From the NCBI GenBank assembly GCA_963835495.1, contig CAWIFQ010000003.1, positions 1 through 64,000 of the forward strand: a DNA stretch of 64,000 nucleotides. Direction: 5' to 3'. Position numbers and translations under genes: made by a program. Of the stretch, positions 47,032-56,225 are shown in pieces (position 1 is the stretch's first letter; each line of letters opens with the position of its first letter). A model generated the notes under the pieces. The model was not told the DNA's origin and searched no databases. It was given only the letters and a program-made list of their open reading frames with translations. Origin of the DNA: Acaudatibacter sp963835495. GTDB lineage: Bacteria; Pseudomonadota; Alphaproteobacteria; Caulobacterales; Caulobacteraceae.

Positions 47032-47074
47032 AACCTGCTTAGCGCCGCCGCTTCCAGATTTCCTCAAACCCCAA

Positions 47075-47090
47075 TGTTTCACGTGAAACC
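47075..47090. promoter_or_regulatory. parS site (ParB-binding centromere motif)
   Basis: TGTTTCACGTGAAACC matches the bacterial parS consensus TGTTTCACGTGAAACA at 15 of 16 bases and contains the complete 14-base palindrome GTTTCACGTGAAAC. It is followed within 2 bases by an AT-rich hairpin (CGTTATT ... AATAACG, 47090-47112), unusual in this GC-rich context. No parA or parB gene is in the window. Confidence 0.8.
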
Positions 47091-47281
47091 GTTATTCACC
47101 GATAATAACGGCGCCCAGATTGTGTCCGCGCCTGTTCGGACGGTCGCCCCGGCCCAGATTTTCTCTCAAACCACGATGTCAAAGACCCAGCCGCGTCGCC
47201 GCAGCCAGGCCCAGACCTCACGCGATTGAATCCCGGTCAAGGTCCCTTCCTATTTCTCCTTCTCCCGCAAGGGGAGAAGGA

Positions 47282-47920
47282 TCAAGGCAGCGGGTTGGCC
47301 GCCATCGCCGCCTGCAGCTCGCCCAGCACCTTGGCCACCGCCGGGTGCGCCGAGACCCGGGCGCTGTAGGCCGCCAGCTTGGGGTGGCGGGTCAGCAGGT
47401 CCGGGGCGCCCAGCATGCCGGCGAAGGCGGCGACGCCCATCAGCGAGGGCCCGAGCACGCAGTCGGCCTGGCTGAACGCCGGCCCCGCCGCGAACCCGTC
47501 CGCGCCGAGGAAATGCTCCACCCGGCCCAGCCCCGCCGTCAGCCCCGCCAACGCTGTCGCCTGCGCGGTGGCGACGCCGGCCGACAGGTCGTGGAACAGC
47601 CCCACGATCGGCCCGATCACGCCGTCCACCCCCAGCCGCACCAGCAGCAGCGCCCGCGCCCTGGCCTCCGCGCCGGCCGGCAGCAGCGGCGTCTGCGGGA
47701 ACTTGTCGTCCAGATAGGCCAGGATCACGGTCGATTCCGGCAGCGCCGAACCGTCGTCCAGCTTGAGGCAGGGCACCGTCCCGGTCCCGCTCCACGCCCG
47801 GTATTCGTCCGACTTCAGCCCGCCCGGCGGCGCCGCGATCTCGATCGCCAGCTGCTTGGCGTAGACCGCCACCCGCACCACGGCGGAATAGGGCGAGGTC
47901 GCTTCGGAATAGAGGATCAT
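47282..47920 (-). CDS. Glutathione S-transferase family protein
   Basis: The 212-residue protein starts MILYSEATSPYSAVVRVAVY with the serine-containing SPYS/V motif of Zeta-, Beta- or Theta-like GSTs. It continues with TGTVPCLKLDDGSALPESTV (cis-Pro, and Glu-Ser for glutathione) and the helical domain with FSQADCVLGPSLMGVAAFAG (N-cap Asp) and HPKLAAYSARVSAHPAVAKV. It is intact. The Met at 47920 is favoured because earlier in-frame residues come from the palindromic element upstream. It is transcribed alone towards the parS region. Confidence 0.9.
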   Translation of the reverse strand: MILYSEATSPYSAVVRVAVYAKQLAIEIAAPPGGLKSDEYRAWSGTGTVPCLKLDDGSALPESTVILAYLDDKFPQTPLLPAGAEARARALLLVRLGVDGVIGPIVGLFHDLSAGVATAQATALAGLTAGLGRVEHFLGADGFAAGPAFSQADCVLGPSLMGVAAFAGMLGAPDLLTRHPKLAAYSARVSAHPAVAKVLGELQAAMAANPLP

Positions 47921-47982
47921 GCGGCACGGATACCGCGCCCAGCCCCGCCCGTCCCGCCAGGAATGCTGAGCCCACCCCCACC

Positions 47983-48292
47983 CCCGCTCATCCCGGCGAC
48001 CGTGAAGCGGAGGCGCGGAGCAGCCAAGGCCGGGACCCAGGCAGGAGGCGGTTGCGTGAGTGATTTGTGTGGCCGGTGCGCGCCGCAGGCGTCCAAAGTT
48101 CAACCGCGGAGATCGCAGAGATGCGCGGAGCTACAGCGCTTTCTCTGCGTAGCTCCGCGAGCTCCGCGGTTCATTTCCTTTGGCTGCGGCGCGCCGGGCT
48201 TGCCGAGTTGGCCCCCCTCGCAACGGCTTCCTGCCTGGGTCCCGGCTTTGGCTGCTACGCGCCTCCGCTTCGCGGTCGCCGGGATGAGCGGG
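47983..48292. repeat. Long inverted-repeat element (74-base arms) with inner palindrome
   Basis: Arms 47983-48056 and 48219-48292 are inverted copies with about five mismatches. The left arm begins CCCGCTCATCCCGGCGACCG. Within the 160-base centre, CCGCGGAG and GCGGAGCTAC are inverted again as GTAGCTCCGC and CTCCGCGG. No coding sequence is seen. It lies between divergently oriented GST and GNAT surroundings and ends 10 bases before the GNAT stop. Confidence 0.85.
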
Positions 48293-48302
48293 ATCTATGG
48301 GG

Positions 48303-48809
48303 TCAGGTCAGGGGAATGTCGTAGCGGATGAAGCCCCGGTTCACCGCCACCTTGTCGTAGAGCGCCCGCGCCGTGGCGTTGCTCTCGTGGGTCAGCCAGT
48401 AGAGCCGCCCGCAGCCCTGGCCGCGCGCCCAGTCCGCCACCGCCGCGATCAGCGCCCGCCCGGCCCCCTGGCCCCGCGCCGCCTGGTCGGTGAACAGGTC
48501 CTGCAGATAGCAGACGTCCGGCCCCGAGGTGCTGGGATGGACGAAGAAGTGCGTGATCCCAACCAGGGCGCTGGCGCGGTTCTCTCCCCCCTGCGGGGGG
48601 AGCGACTCGTCGCTTTGCGATGAGCGGTAGGGGGCCTCCGCCGCCAGCCTAGCCCCCAGCGCATGCAGCCGGTCCCCGGCCATGAACGCCGCCCAGGCGC
48701 GGTCGTACATCGCCTGCGGCTCGTCGCGCTCATAGAAGGCGATATACCCCCGAAACAGCCGCTCCCAGTCGGCGCGGTCGGCGGGGGCGAGGGGAGTGAT
48801 GGTGAGCAT
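48303..48809 (-). CDS. GNAT family N-acetyltransferase with an intergenic repeat embedded in frame
   Basis: GNAT enzymes move acetyl groups from acetyl-CoA to amines. The 168 residues have an N-terminal part (APADRADWERLFRGYIAFYE), the acceptor strand ALVGITHFFVHPSTSGPDVC, LQDLFTDQAARGQGAGRALI with the pyrophosphate-binding motif A (RGQGAGRAL), and WLTHESNATARALYDKVAVN (motif B). Between residues about 57 and 81 lies PYRSSQSDESLPPQGGE, encoded by DNA (48583-48628) with the shape of the local intergenic palindromes (CCCCCTGCGGGGGG, and GCGACTCGTCGC). Homologues have a short loop there. The protein may tolerate the insert because it falls before the conserved sheet. ATG 48809 is the start. Confidence 0.87.
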   Translation of the reverse strand: MLTITPLAPADRADWERLFRGYIAFYERDEPQAMYDRAWAAFMAGDRLHALGARLAAEAPYRSSQSDESLPPQGGENRASALVGITHFFVHPSTSGPDVCYLQDLFTDQAARGQGAGRALIAAVADWARGQGCGRLYWLTHESNATARALYDKVAVNRGFIRYDIPLT

Positions 48810-48830
48810 CAGCGGGGAATAAGCCCACAT

Positions 48831-48889
48831 CTCTTCCCCCGGAAGGGGGGAACGGTCGCGGCCCAGCCGCGACCCAGGGGCCCTCCGCC
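48831..48889 (+). repeat. GC-rich intergenic direct repeat, copy 2
   Basis: Partner of 46806-46863 in the same orientation, with CTCTTCCCCCGGAAGGGGGG at its start. It lies 22 bases upstream of the GNAT start codon, so it separates that gene's promoter from the divergent small membrane-protein gene. Confidence 0.85.
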
Positions 48890-48967
48890 GCCCGCGACCA
48901 ACCCGCCATCGCCGTGGCGGCACCGCAGGGTTAGGCTCCTGGAGCAAAGCTTAGGAGGGACGTCCGC

Positions 48968-49231
48968 ATGAAAGTCTATGACATCGCCTTGGCCCTCGTT
49001 CGTACGCTGGTGGCGTTCGACCTGATCCGAGAGGTGGGAACCCTGGTTTTCGCCGGGCTCCGGGCGACCTTCCTGATGTCGGAGCCTGCCCTGCGGGGGG
49101 TGGAGATAGCGTCGCTGGGATCCGCCGTCTTCCAGATTCTTGTCCTGTTCCTCGCGTTGGCGCTCAGCCGCCCGATCGCGCGGTTCGCCTCCAGTTTCGC
49201 CGGCCCAGCCGACACGGCGGCGCAGTTCTAG
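48968..49231 (+). CDS. Small membrane protein, 87 residues
   Basis: Two hydrophobic segments (ALALVRTLVAFDLIREVGTL, VFQILVLFLALALSRPIARF) are separated by a short loop. A strong ribosome binding site (TTAGGAGGGA) lies about 8 bases before ATG 48968. No family is recognised. The compact hairpin topology suits a small inner-membrane protein. The gene stands between a repeat and the degenerate pair that follows. Confidence 0.65.
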   Translation: MKVYDIALALVRTLVAFDLIREVGTLVFAGLRATFLMSEPALRGVEIASLGSAVFQILVLFLALALSRPIARFASSFAGPADTAAQF

Positions 49232-49314
49232 CCGCCATCTGACGCGGCTATCGGAAAATCCTGCTATCCAAGCGATCGACGGCTTAGTGTGAGCTTGGCT
49301 GTCGTGAGGGGCAC

Positions 49315-49440
49315 GTGGCTGACCAGGCAAAGATCGGCAGAGATTGGGACGAGGCGGAACTGGACGCCATCGTCACCGACTACTTCGCCATGCTTTCGAT
49401 GGAGCAAGGCGGCCAATCATATGTGAAGTCACACCGCGCG
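49315..49440 (+). pseudogene. N-terminal fragment of an HNH/restriction-like hypothetical protein
   Basis: A GTG start at 49315 leads to KIGRDWDEAELDAIVTDYFA, MLSMEQGGQSYVKSHRAAAL, the typical beginning of large conserved proteins that precede an HNH or DUF3883-type nuclease domain. After about 42 residues the family pattern stops and the frame runs into the antisense of the TcmP gene. The fragment and TcmP are both cut at 49430-49445. Confidence 0.5.
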
Positions 49441-50001
49441 GCGGCGCTGATGGAGCAGGTTGAACAACCCAGCCAGCGAGACCAAGTACCAGACGTCCAA
49501 AGCTTCGGTGGCTCGAACAGCCTCCAGCGTTTCCCAAGGCACGCTCATTCCATAGGGATCGAGGAAGAGCACGCCTCGGCAACCAGCCCAGCTTGGTCGA
49601 GACAACAGCTGGTCGAGCACGGTCGTGGCGTCACCTTCCTCCACAACAATCCGGCGCTCCGGGTGACTGTCGCGCAGCGCACGCAAAGCCCTGCAGTGCT
49701 TCGGGTCACGATCGATGAAGGTGAGCTGATCGAAGCTCGGCGTTGTCTCGATGGCGATGGCGGCCGACCCGCGCAACCTTTCGATGCGCTCAGGGGTGCT
49801 CGCATCGAATAGTCCCCCTTCGTCGGCTGCGTGTCTAACAGTGCGTTCGCCAGTTCCGGCGAAAGCATCAATGTAAATCAGCTCTCGGAATGAAGGGCGC
49901 AAGGCGGTGACGAATGCGCTCAGGTAGCTCTCTACGATGGAGAGCTTCAAGTCAGTCGAGACACCTCCAAACTCATGCTCGGTGACTGGAGGGTCGGCCA
50001 T
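49429..50001 (-). pseudogene. Three-Cys-motif partner protein TcmP, N-terminal part
   Basis: The 190 residues match the start of TcmP: STDLKLSIVESYLSAFVTAL, FRELIYIDAFAGTGERTVRH (a methyltransferase-like G-rich loop), LTFIDRDPKHCRALRALRDS, IVVEEGDATTVLDQLL and RGVLFLDPYGMSVPWETLEA. TcmP is a conserved partner of a radical-SAM-like three-Cys-motif protein and often lies in accessory or defence-rich islands. The family's second half is missing; the frame ends at 49429 where another gene fragment begins on the opposite strand. The partner gene is not in the window. ATG 50001 follows a plausible purine-rich leader. Confidence 0.75.
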
Positions 50002-50073
50002 GGGCGCAGTTCCGGTTGATCTCGTTTTGTTCTAGCCCGGTCGGCGCGAAAGACAACAGTTAGTAAGTCCCCC

Positions 50074-51881
<1,808 letters not shown>

Positions 51882-51917
51882 GGGAGCGGCGCGTATAGAG
51901 CAATTCGCCTCCGCTCA

Positions 51918-52062
51918 GAACCCCTCCCCCAGAAGCGCTACCCTGGGGGAGGGCAGGGGTGGGGGGCTCGTGCCGTCGCACCGTCGTCCGCGGTCCCGGG
52001 GTTTGCCGGAAACAGCCCCCCACCCCCTGACCCCCTCCCCTCAAGTGGGAGGGGGAAACGTT
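51918..52062. repeat. Nested palindromic intergenic repeat (CCCCTCCCCC family), copy 1
   Basis: Outer parts CAGGGGTGGGGGGCT and AGCCCCCCACCCCCTG pair with each other. Each flank is itself a hairpin (CCCTCCCCCA ... TGGGGGAGGG at left, CCCCCTCCC ... GGGAGGGGG at right). The same design recurs at 57701-57840 and in part at 56090-56115. Confidence 0.8.
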
Positions 52063-52075
52063 AAGCTATGTTAAC
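52061..52075. promoter_or_regulatory. CtrA-like binding site upstream of the DUF1134 gene
   Basis: TTAAGCTATGTTAAC has two TTAA half-sites separated by 6 bases, one less than the canonical CtrA consensus TTAA-N7-TTAAC. It lies about 63 bases before the DUF1134 start. CtrA control of eipA is known in Brucella. Confidence 0.4.
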
Positions 52076-52137
52076 CCTTCCGCCCCAATACGGACGAATA
52101 CTTGCGCTCTTCTCTGCCGCGTACCGGAGTGATTCGA

Positions 52138-52812
52138 ATGGACCGCCGCAAGCTTATCGTCACCGGCCTCGTCTCCGGCCTGGCCGCCGCCGGCGCGCGG
52201 GCGATGGCGCAGGATCAGGGCGGCGATCACGACCAGGGCGACCACGACCACGGGGATCGAGACGGCGGCGCCTACTATCGCGACGACAACGGCTATCGCC
52301 ACGACTACGGCCCGCGCGACACCCGCGCCGAGCCCTATAGCCGCGACGAGATCTACCACAACGTCTCCGACTTCTTCGGCGTCACCGCCGAGAACACCGG
52401 GGCGCTGATCGAGAAGCTGTTCCACGAGAACGGCAGCCCCACCGCCTACATCGCCGGCACCGAGGGCTCGGGCGCGTTCTTCTTCGGCCTGCGCTACGGC
52501 AAGGGGCTGATGTACATGAAGGACCGCCCGCACATGCCGGTGTTCTGGCAAGGCCCGACCGGCGGCTTCGACTGGGGCGGCAACGCCAGCCGCGTCTTCA
52601 CCCTCTGCTACGACCTGCAATACCCGGACGCGATCTTCCGCCGCTTCCCCGGCGTCGAGGGCTCGGCCTACCTGGTCGGCGGCCTGGGCGTGAACTACCA
52701 GCGCGCCGACGGCATCACCCTGGCCCCGGTCCGCGCCGGCGTCGGCCTGCGCCTGGGCGCCAGCCTGGGCTACCTGGCCTATTCGCGGCAGCGCAACATC
52801 ATCCCGCTGTAG
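52138..52812 (+). CDS. DUF1134 family periplasmic protein (EipA-like)
   Basis: EipA is a periplasmic protein needed for envelope integrity in Brucella and relatives. The 224 residues have a twin-arginine-containing signal (MDRRKLIVTGLVSGLAAAGA), a His/Asp/Gly-rich segment (GGDHDQGDHDHGDRDGG, about residues 30-46), then the DUF1134 domain: FFGVTAENTGALIEKLFHEN, AYIAGTEGSGAFFFGLRYGK, VFWQGPTGGFDWGGNASRVF, LCYDLQYPDAIFRRFPGVEG and APVRAGVGLRLGASLGYLAY. The His/Asp stretch is an extra of this lineage and may bind metal. ATG 52138 is favoured over 52102 because it places the RR at the usual distance. A CtrA-like motif lies upstream. Confidence 0.88.
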   Translation: MDRRKLIVTGLVSGLAAAGARAMAQDQGGDHDQGDHDHGDRDGGAYYRDDNGYRHDYGPRDTRAEPYSRDEIYHNVSDFFGVTAENTGALIEKLFHENGSPTAYIAGTEGSGAFFFGLRYGKGLMYMKDRPHMPVFWQGPTGGFDWGGNASRVFTLCYDLQYPDAIFRRFPGVEGSAYLVGGLGVNYQRADGITLAPVRAGVGLRLGASLGYLAYSRQRNIIPL

Positions 52813-52962
52813 CGGGGCTGCTTCAGGCAACTTCTCAACGTCATGGCCGGGCTTGTCCCGGCCACCCATTGTGCGGCTTCGCGATGGGTCGCCGGCATTC
52901 CGCGCTGCGCGCTCCAGCCGGCGATGACGTGAACAGGTTGAAAACCGGCCGAGGGCAGGGGG

Positions 52963-54557
52963 TTATCTGGCCTCGAACGTGTAGCTCAACATCGCCGACC
53001 CATTGGCCGGCACCGTCACCCGCCAGACGTCGTCGCCGTTCTTCAGCACGTGCGGGCCGGACTCGGCGACGACCTTGAACAGGGAGCGCTGCGGCGACTG
53101 GCGCAGCTCGAACGTCACCGGGACGGGCTTGGCGTTGCTGATGGTGTAGCGCAGCGCGACCCGGTCGCGCTCGTCCGCGCCCTTGCCGACGCGCTGGTCG
53201 GAGACCACCTCGCCGTGCACCTGCACGTCCGACGGCGCGCCGGCCTCGAGTTCGAACTCCTCGCCGGTCGGCACGTCGCGCACGCCGTGCTCGCCGACAT
53301 AGAGCTCGCGACCGCCCGCTCCTGGACCTTCCTGGGCCTGGCGCAGCGAGACCATGCCGGCGGGGAGCGGCAGGCCAAGGCCGCTGGCGGTCTTGTTCTG
53401 GAACCGCAGCACCACCTCGGCCGCCTGCACGCCGCCGATGTTGTCCGGCGCCGCACGTAGGGGCCCTGGCGCGCGACGTAGAGCGTCTCGAAGCTGACGC
53501 CGGTCTGGTGCAGGAAGCGGATCTGCTTGGTCTGCATCGCCGCGACGGTGGTCGGCTCGACCAGCGAATAGAGCTTGTAGTCGCCCAGCGAGGTGGCCTG
53601 CACCCGCGGCTTCGCCATCGGCGCGGCCGCCATGAACGACCCGAACATCCTCTGCATCGGCGGCGGCGCCGGCTCCGGCATGTTCGCGGCCTCGTCCCGC
53701 GCCAGGCCCTCGGGCGCCGCCGGGCGCGTGAAGTCCGAGGTGGTCCCCATCGGCCAGCACTCGGTCTCGACCTGCTTGGGGGAGATGTCCGGCAGGTCCG
53801 GCGCGACGCGGGCCAGGGCGCCGGCGACGACGGCGGTCGGCGCGTCGGCGAAGCTCATGCCGCTGCGGTTGGAGAGCGTCAGCCAGCCGGTCAGGTCCAG
53901 CGTCGCGCCGTCGGCGCTGAGGCGGGCGACGTAGTCGGCCGACCAGTCGATCCGCACCGCCAGGTAGCTCAGGGTCAGCCTGTAGCGGCCGGCGCGCGGC
54001 GCGTCGGCGATCACCGACAGCGTCGGCTGGGCGGCCAGGCCCGGCGGCAGATGATCGAACACCAGCGCCTGCGGTCCGGCCCCGCAGCCCAGCGCCTCGA
54101 CGCCGTGGCTGGTCTGCGCCACCACCCCGTCCGGGCCGGAGCGCAGGGTGGCCGGCTCTTCGGTGACCTTGCCGGTCCTGGGGTTGGTGCGGCGGATGGT
54201 GACGCGCTGGCCGACCGACTTCTCGATCAGCGAGCCGGGGTCCAGCAGGTCGTAGTCGAAGTTGCGCTCGACCAGCCGGCCGGGCAGCCCGGTCAGCGCC
54301 GCGCTGGCCGGGATGATCGCATCGGCGACGCCCTGGAACGCGATCCGCGTGCGCCCGGCCGGCAGGTCCACCGTGCGCGTCTCGGCGATCATCGCCAGCC
54401 CCGAAGCGCCGCCGCCGCCCTCGTTGCGCAGCGAGGCCGCGGTGGCCGCGTGGTCGCGGTAGACCGTCACCGCGACCGCGTCCGGCGCCTTGGAGACGAC
54501 ATCGGCCGCGGCGGGCGTGGCGATCAGCAGGCTCAGCAGGAACCCGCCCCGCCCCAT
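52963..54557 (-). CDS. DUF4139 domain exported protein A, one frameshift
   Basis: The signal peptide (MGRGGFLLSLLIATPAAA) is followed by a DUF4140-like N-terminal part (VTVYRDHAATAASLRN, TVDLPAGRTRIAFQGVADAI) and the DUF4139 beta-rich region (GWLTLSNRSGMSFADAPTAV, LGDYKLYSLVEPTTVAAMQT, KQIRFLHQTGVSFETLYVA). After a break near 53455 come AAEVVLRFQNKTASGLGLPL, VRDVPTGEEFELEAGAPSDV and the C-terminal VPANGSAMLSYTFEAR. DUF4139 proteins are exported beta-sandwich proteins of unknown function. The gene overlaps the stop of its paralogue upstream (TGATG at 54555-54559), so the two are coupled. A linker with MQRMFGSFMAAAPMAKPR replaces the insert of protein B. Confidence 0.87.
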
Positions 54558-56152
54558 CACCCGCTCCCGAAGGCGTACGTCAGCTTGACCGAGCCGTTGG
54601 CCGGCAGCTTCAGGCGCCAGACGTCGTCGCCATTCTTCAGCACGTGCCGCCTCGTCTCGGAGAAGATGCGGAAGTCGTCGCCCTCCGGCCGCTGGCGCAG
54701 CTCGAACGTCACCGGCTGGGGCTTGGCGTTGGTGACGGTGAACTCCAACGTGATGCGCTCGCCGTCGCCGCTGCCGTCGTCCGAGACCAGCCGGCCCTTC
54801 ACCTCGACATCCGGCGCGGGCGCGATCGGCAGCTCGAACTCCTCGCCGACCGGCACGTCGCGCACGCCCCGCTGGCCGATGAACAGGTCGGCGCCGCCGG
54901 CGATCGCCTGCGGCTGCCGCACCGAGACCTCGCCGGCGGGCAGCGGCAGGCCAAGGCCGTCGCCAGTCTTGTTCTGGAACCGCAGCATCATCAGCGCCGG
55001 CCGGACCGGGAGATCGTCGAAGTCGCTCCAGCCGTCGACCTGGTAGACATAGAACCTGTCGAACTTCACGCCCGTCTGGTGCAGGAAGCGGATCTGCTTG
55101 GTCTGCCGCGCGGCCAGGGTGGTCGGCTCGACCAGCGAGTAGAGCTTGTAGTCGCCCAGGTCGCTCTGCGTGGCGCGCACCGGCACGCTCTCGAGGCTCT
55201 CCTCCCGCTTCTGGGCGGTCACTACGACCTCGCTGACTGACGTGTCTGACGGCGCCGCCTTCACGAATACCGGGGCTCGGCGGCCCCAGCACTCGGTCTG
55301 GACCTGTTTCGGCGCGATGTCGGGCAGGTCCGGATCGACGCGCGCCAGCTCGCCGGCGACCACCGCCGTCGGCGCATCGGCGAAGCTCGCGCCGCTGCGG
55401 TTGGAGAGCGTGAGCCAGCCGGTCAGGTCCAGCGTGGTCCCATCGCGGCTCAGCCGGGCGACATAGTCCGCCGACCAGTCGATCCGCACCGTCAGGTAGC
55501 TGAGGGTGAGCTTGTAGCGGCCGGCGCGGGGCGCGTCGGCGATCACCGAGAGGGTGGGGCGGTCGGCCAGGCCCGCCGGCAGGTGGTCGAACACCAGCGC
55601 CTGCGGGCCTGCCCCGCAACCCAGCGGCTCGACGCCGTGGCTGGTCTCGACCACCACGCCGTCCGGGCCGGAGCGCAGGGTGGCGGCCTCTTCCTCGACC
55701 TTGCCGGTCTTCGGGTTGGTGCGGCGCAGCGTGACGCTCTGGCCGACCGACCGCTCGATCAGGGAGCCGGGGTCCAACAGGTCATAGTCGAAATTGCGCT
55801 CGACCAGCTTGCCCGGCAACCCGGTCAGCGCGGCGCTGGCCGGAATGATCGCATCGGCGACGCCCTGGAACTCGACCCGCGTGCGCCCGGCCGGCAGGTC
55901 CACGGTGCGGGTCTCGGCGATCATCGCCAGGCCCGTGGTGTCGTCATCCTGCTCGCGCAGCTGCGCCGCCGTCATCGGCTGGTCGCGGTAGACGGTGACG
56001 TTCACCGCCTCGGGCGCCCTCGAGACGACGTCGGCGGCGGCGGGGGTGGCGGCGATGAGCAGTGCGAGAGCGAGCGCGCCGCGGACCCCCTCCCCCGCTG
56101 CGGGGAGGGGCGGGGGTGCGCGCTCTCCGCCGATGGGGCGAGGAGAAGACAT
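54557..56152 (-). CDS. DUF4139 domain exported protein B with TonB-box-like segment
   Basis: The uninterrupted frame shares most of its sequence with protein A: VTVYRDQPMTAAQLREQ, GVADAIIPASAALTGLPGKL, NFDYDLLDPGSLIERSVGQS, GWLTLSNRSGASFADAPTAV and LGDYKLYSLVEPTTLAARQT. In the linker before the LGDYK block stands SEVVVTAQKREESLESVPV, which looks like the TonB box and plug start of an outer-membrane receptor. The N-terminus before the signal core (GALALALLIAATPAAA) is encoded by intergenic-palindrome DNA (56085-56115, CCCTCCCCCGCTGCGGGG), so the leader was rebuilt by a repeat. The listed start is the second Met at 56152; the real start is uncertain. Function unknown. Confidence 0.85.
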   Translation of the reverse strand: MSSPRPIGGERAPPPLPAAGEGVRGALALALLIAATPAAADVVSRAPEAVNVTVYRDQPMTAAQLREQDDDTTGLAMIAETRTVDLPAGRTRVEFQGVADAIIPASAALTGLPGKLVERNFDYDLLDPGSLIERSVGQSVTLRRTNPKTGKVEEEAATLRSGPDGVVVETSHGVEPLGCGAGPQALVFDHLPAGLADRPTLSVIADAPRAGRYKLTLSYLTVRIDWSADYVARLSRDGTTLDLTGWLTLSNRSGASFADAPTAVVAGELARVDPDLPDIAPKQVQTECWGRRAPVFVKAAPSDTSVSEVVVTAQKREESLESVPVRATQSDLGDYKLYSLVEPTTLAARQTKQIRFLHQTGVKFDRFYVYQVDGWSDFDDLPVRPALMMLRFQNKTGDGLGLPLPAGEVSVRQPQAIAGGADLFIGQRGVRDVPVGEEFELPIAPAPDVEVKGRLVSDDGSGDGERITLEFTVTNAKPQPVTFELRQRPEGDDFRIFSETRRHVLKNGDDVWRLKLPANGSVKLTYAFGSG

Positions 56153-56225
56153 GGCCTCACCCGTAGGGGGAGGGCGGCCCACCCCGAAGGGGTGGAGGGG
56201 CGGCTCGCCACGGGCTCGGCCTTCC

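Noticed and set aside
53115..55619. An 834-residue frame spanning two DUF4139 genes
   Set aside because: Its first part is the antisense-frame shadow of protein B; only the portion from 54557 downward is the real N-terminus of protein A.
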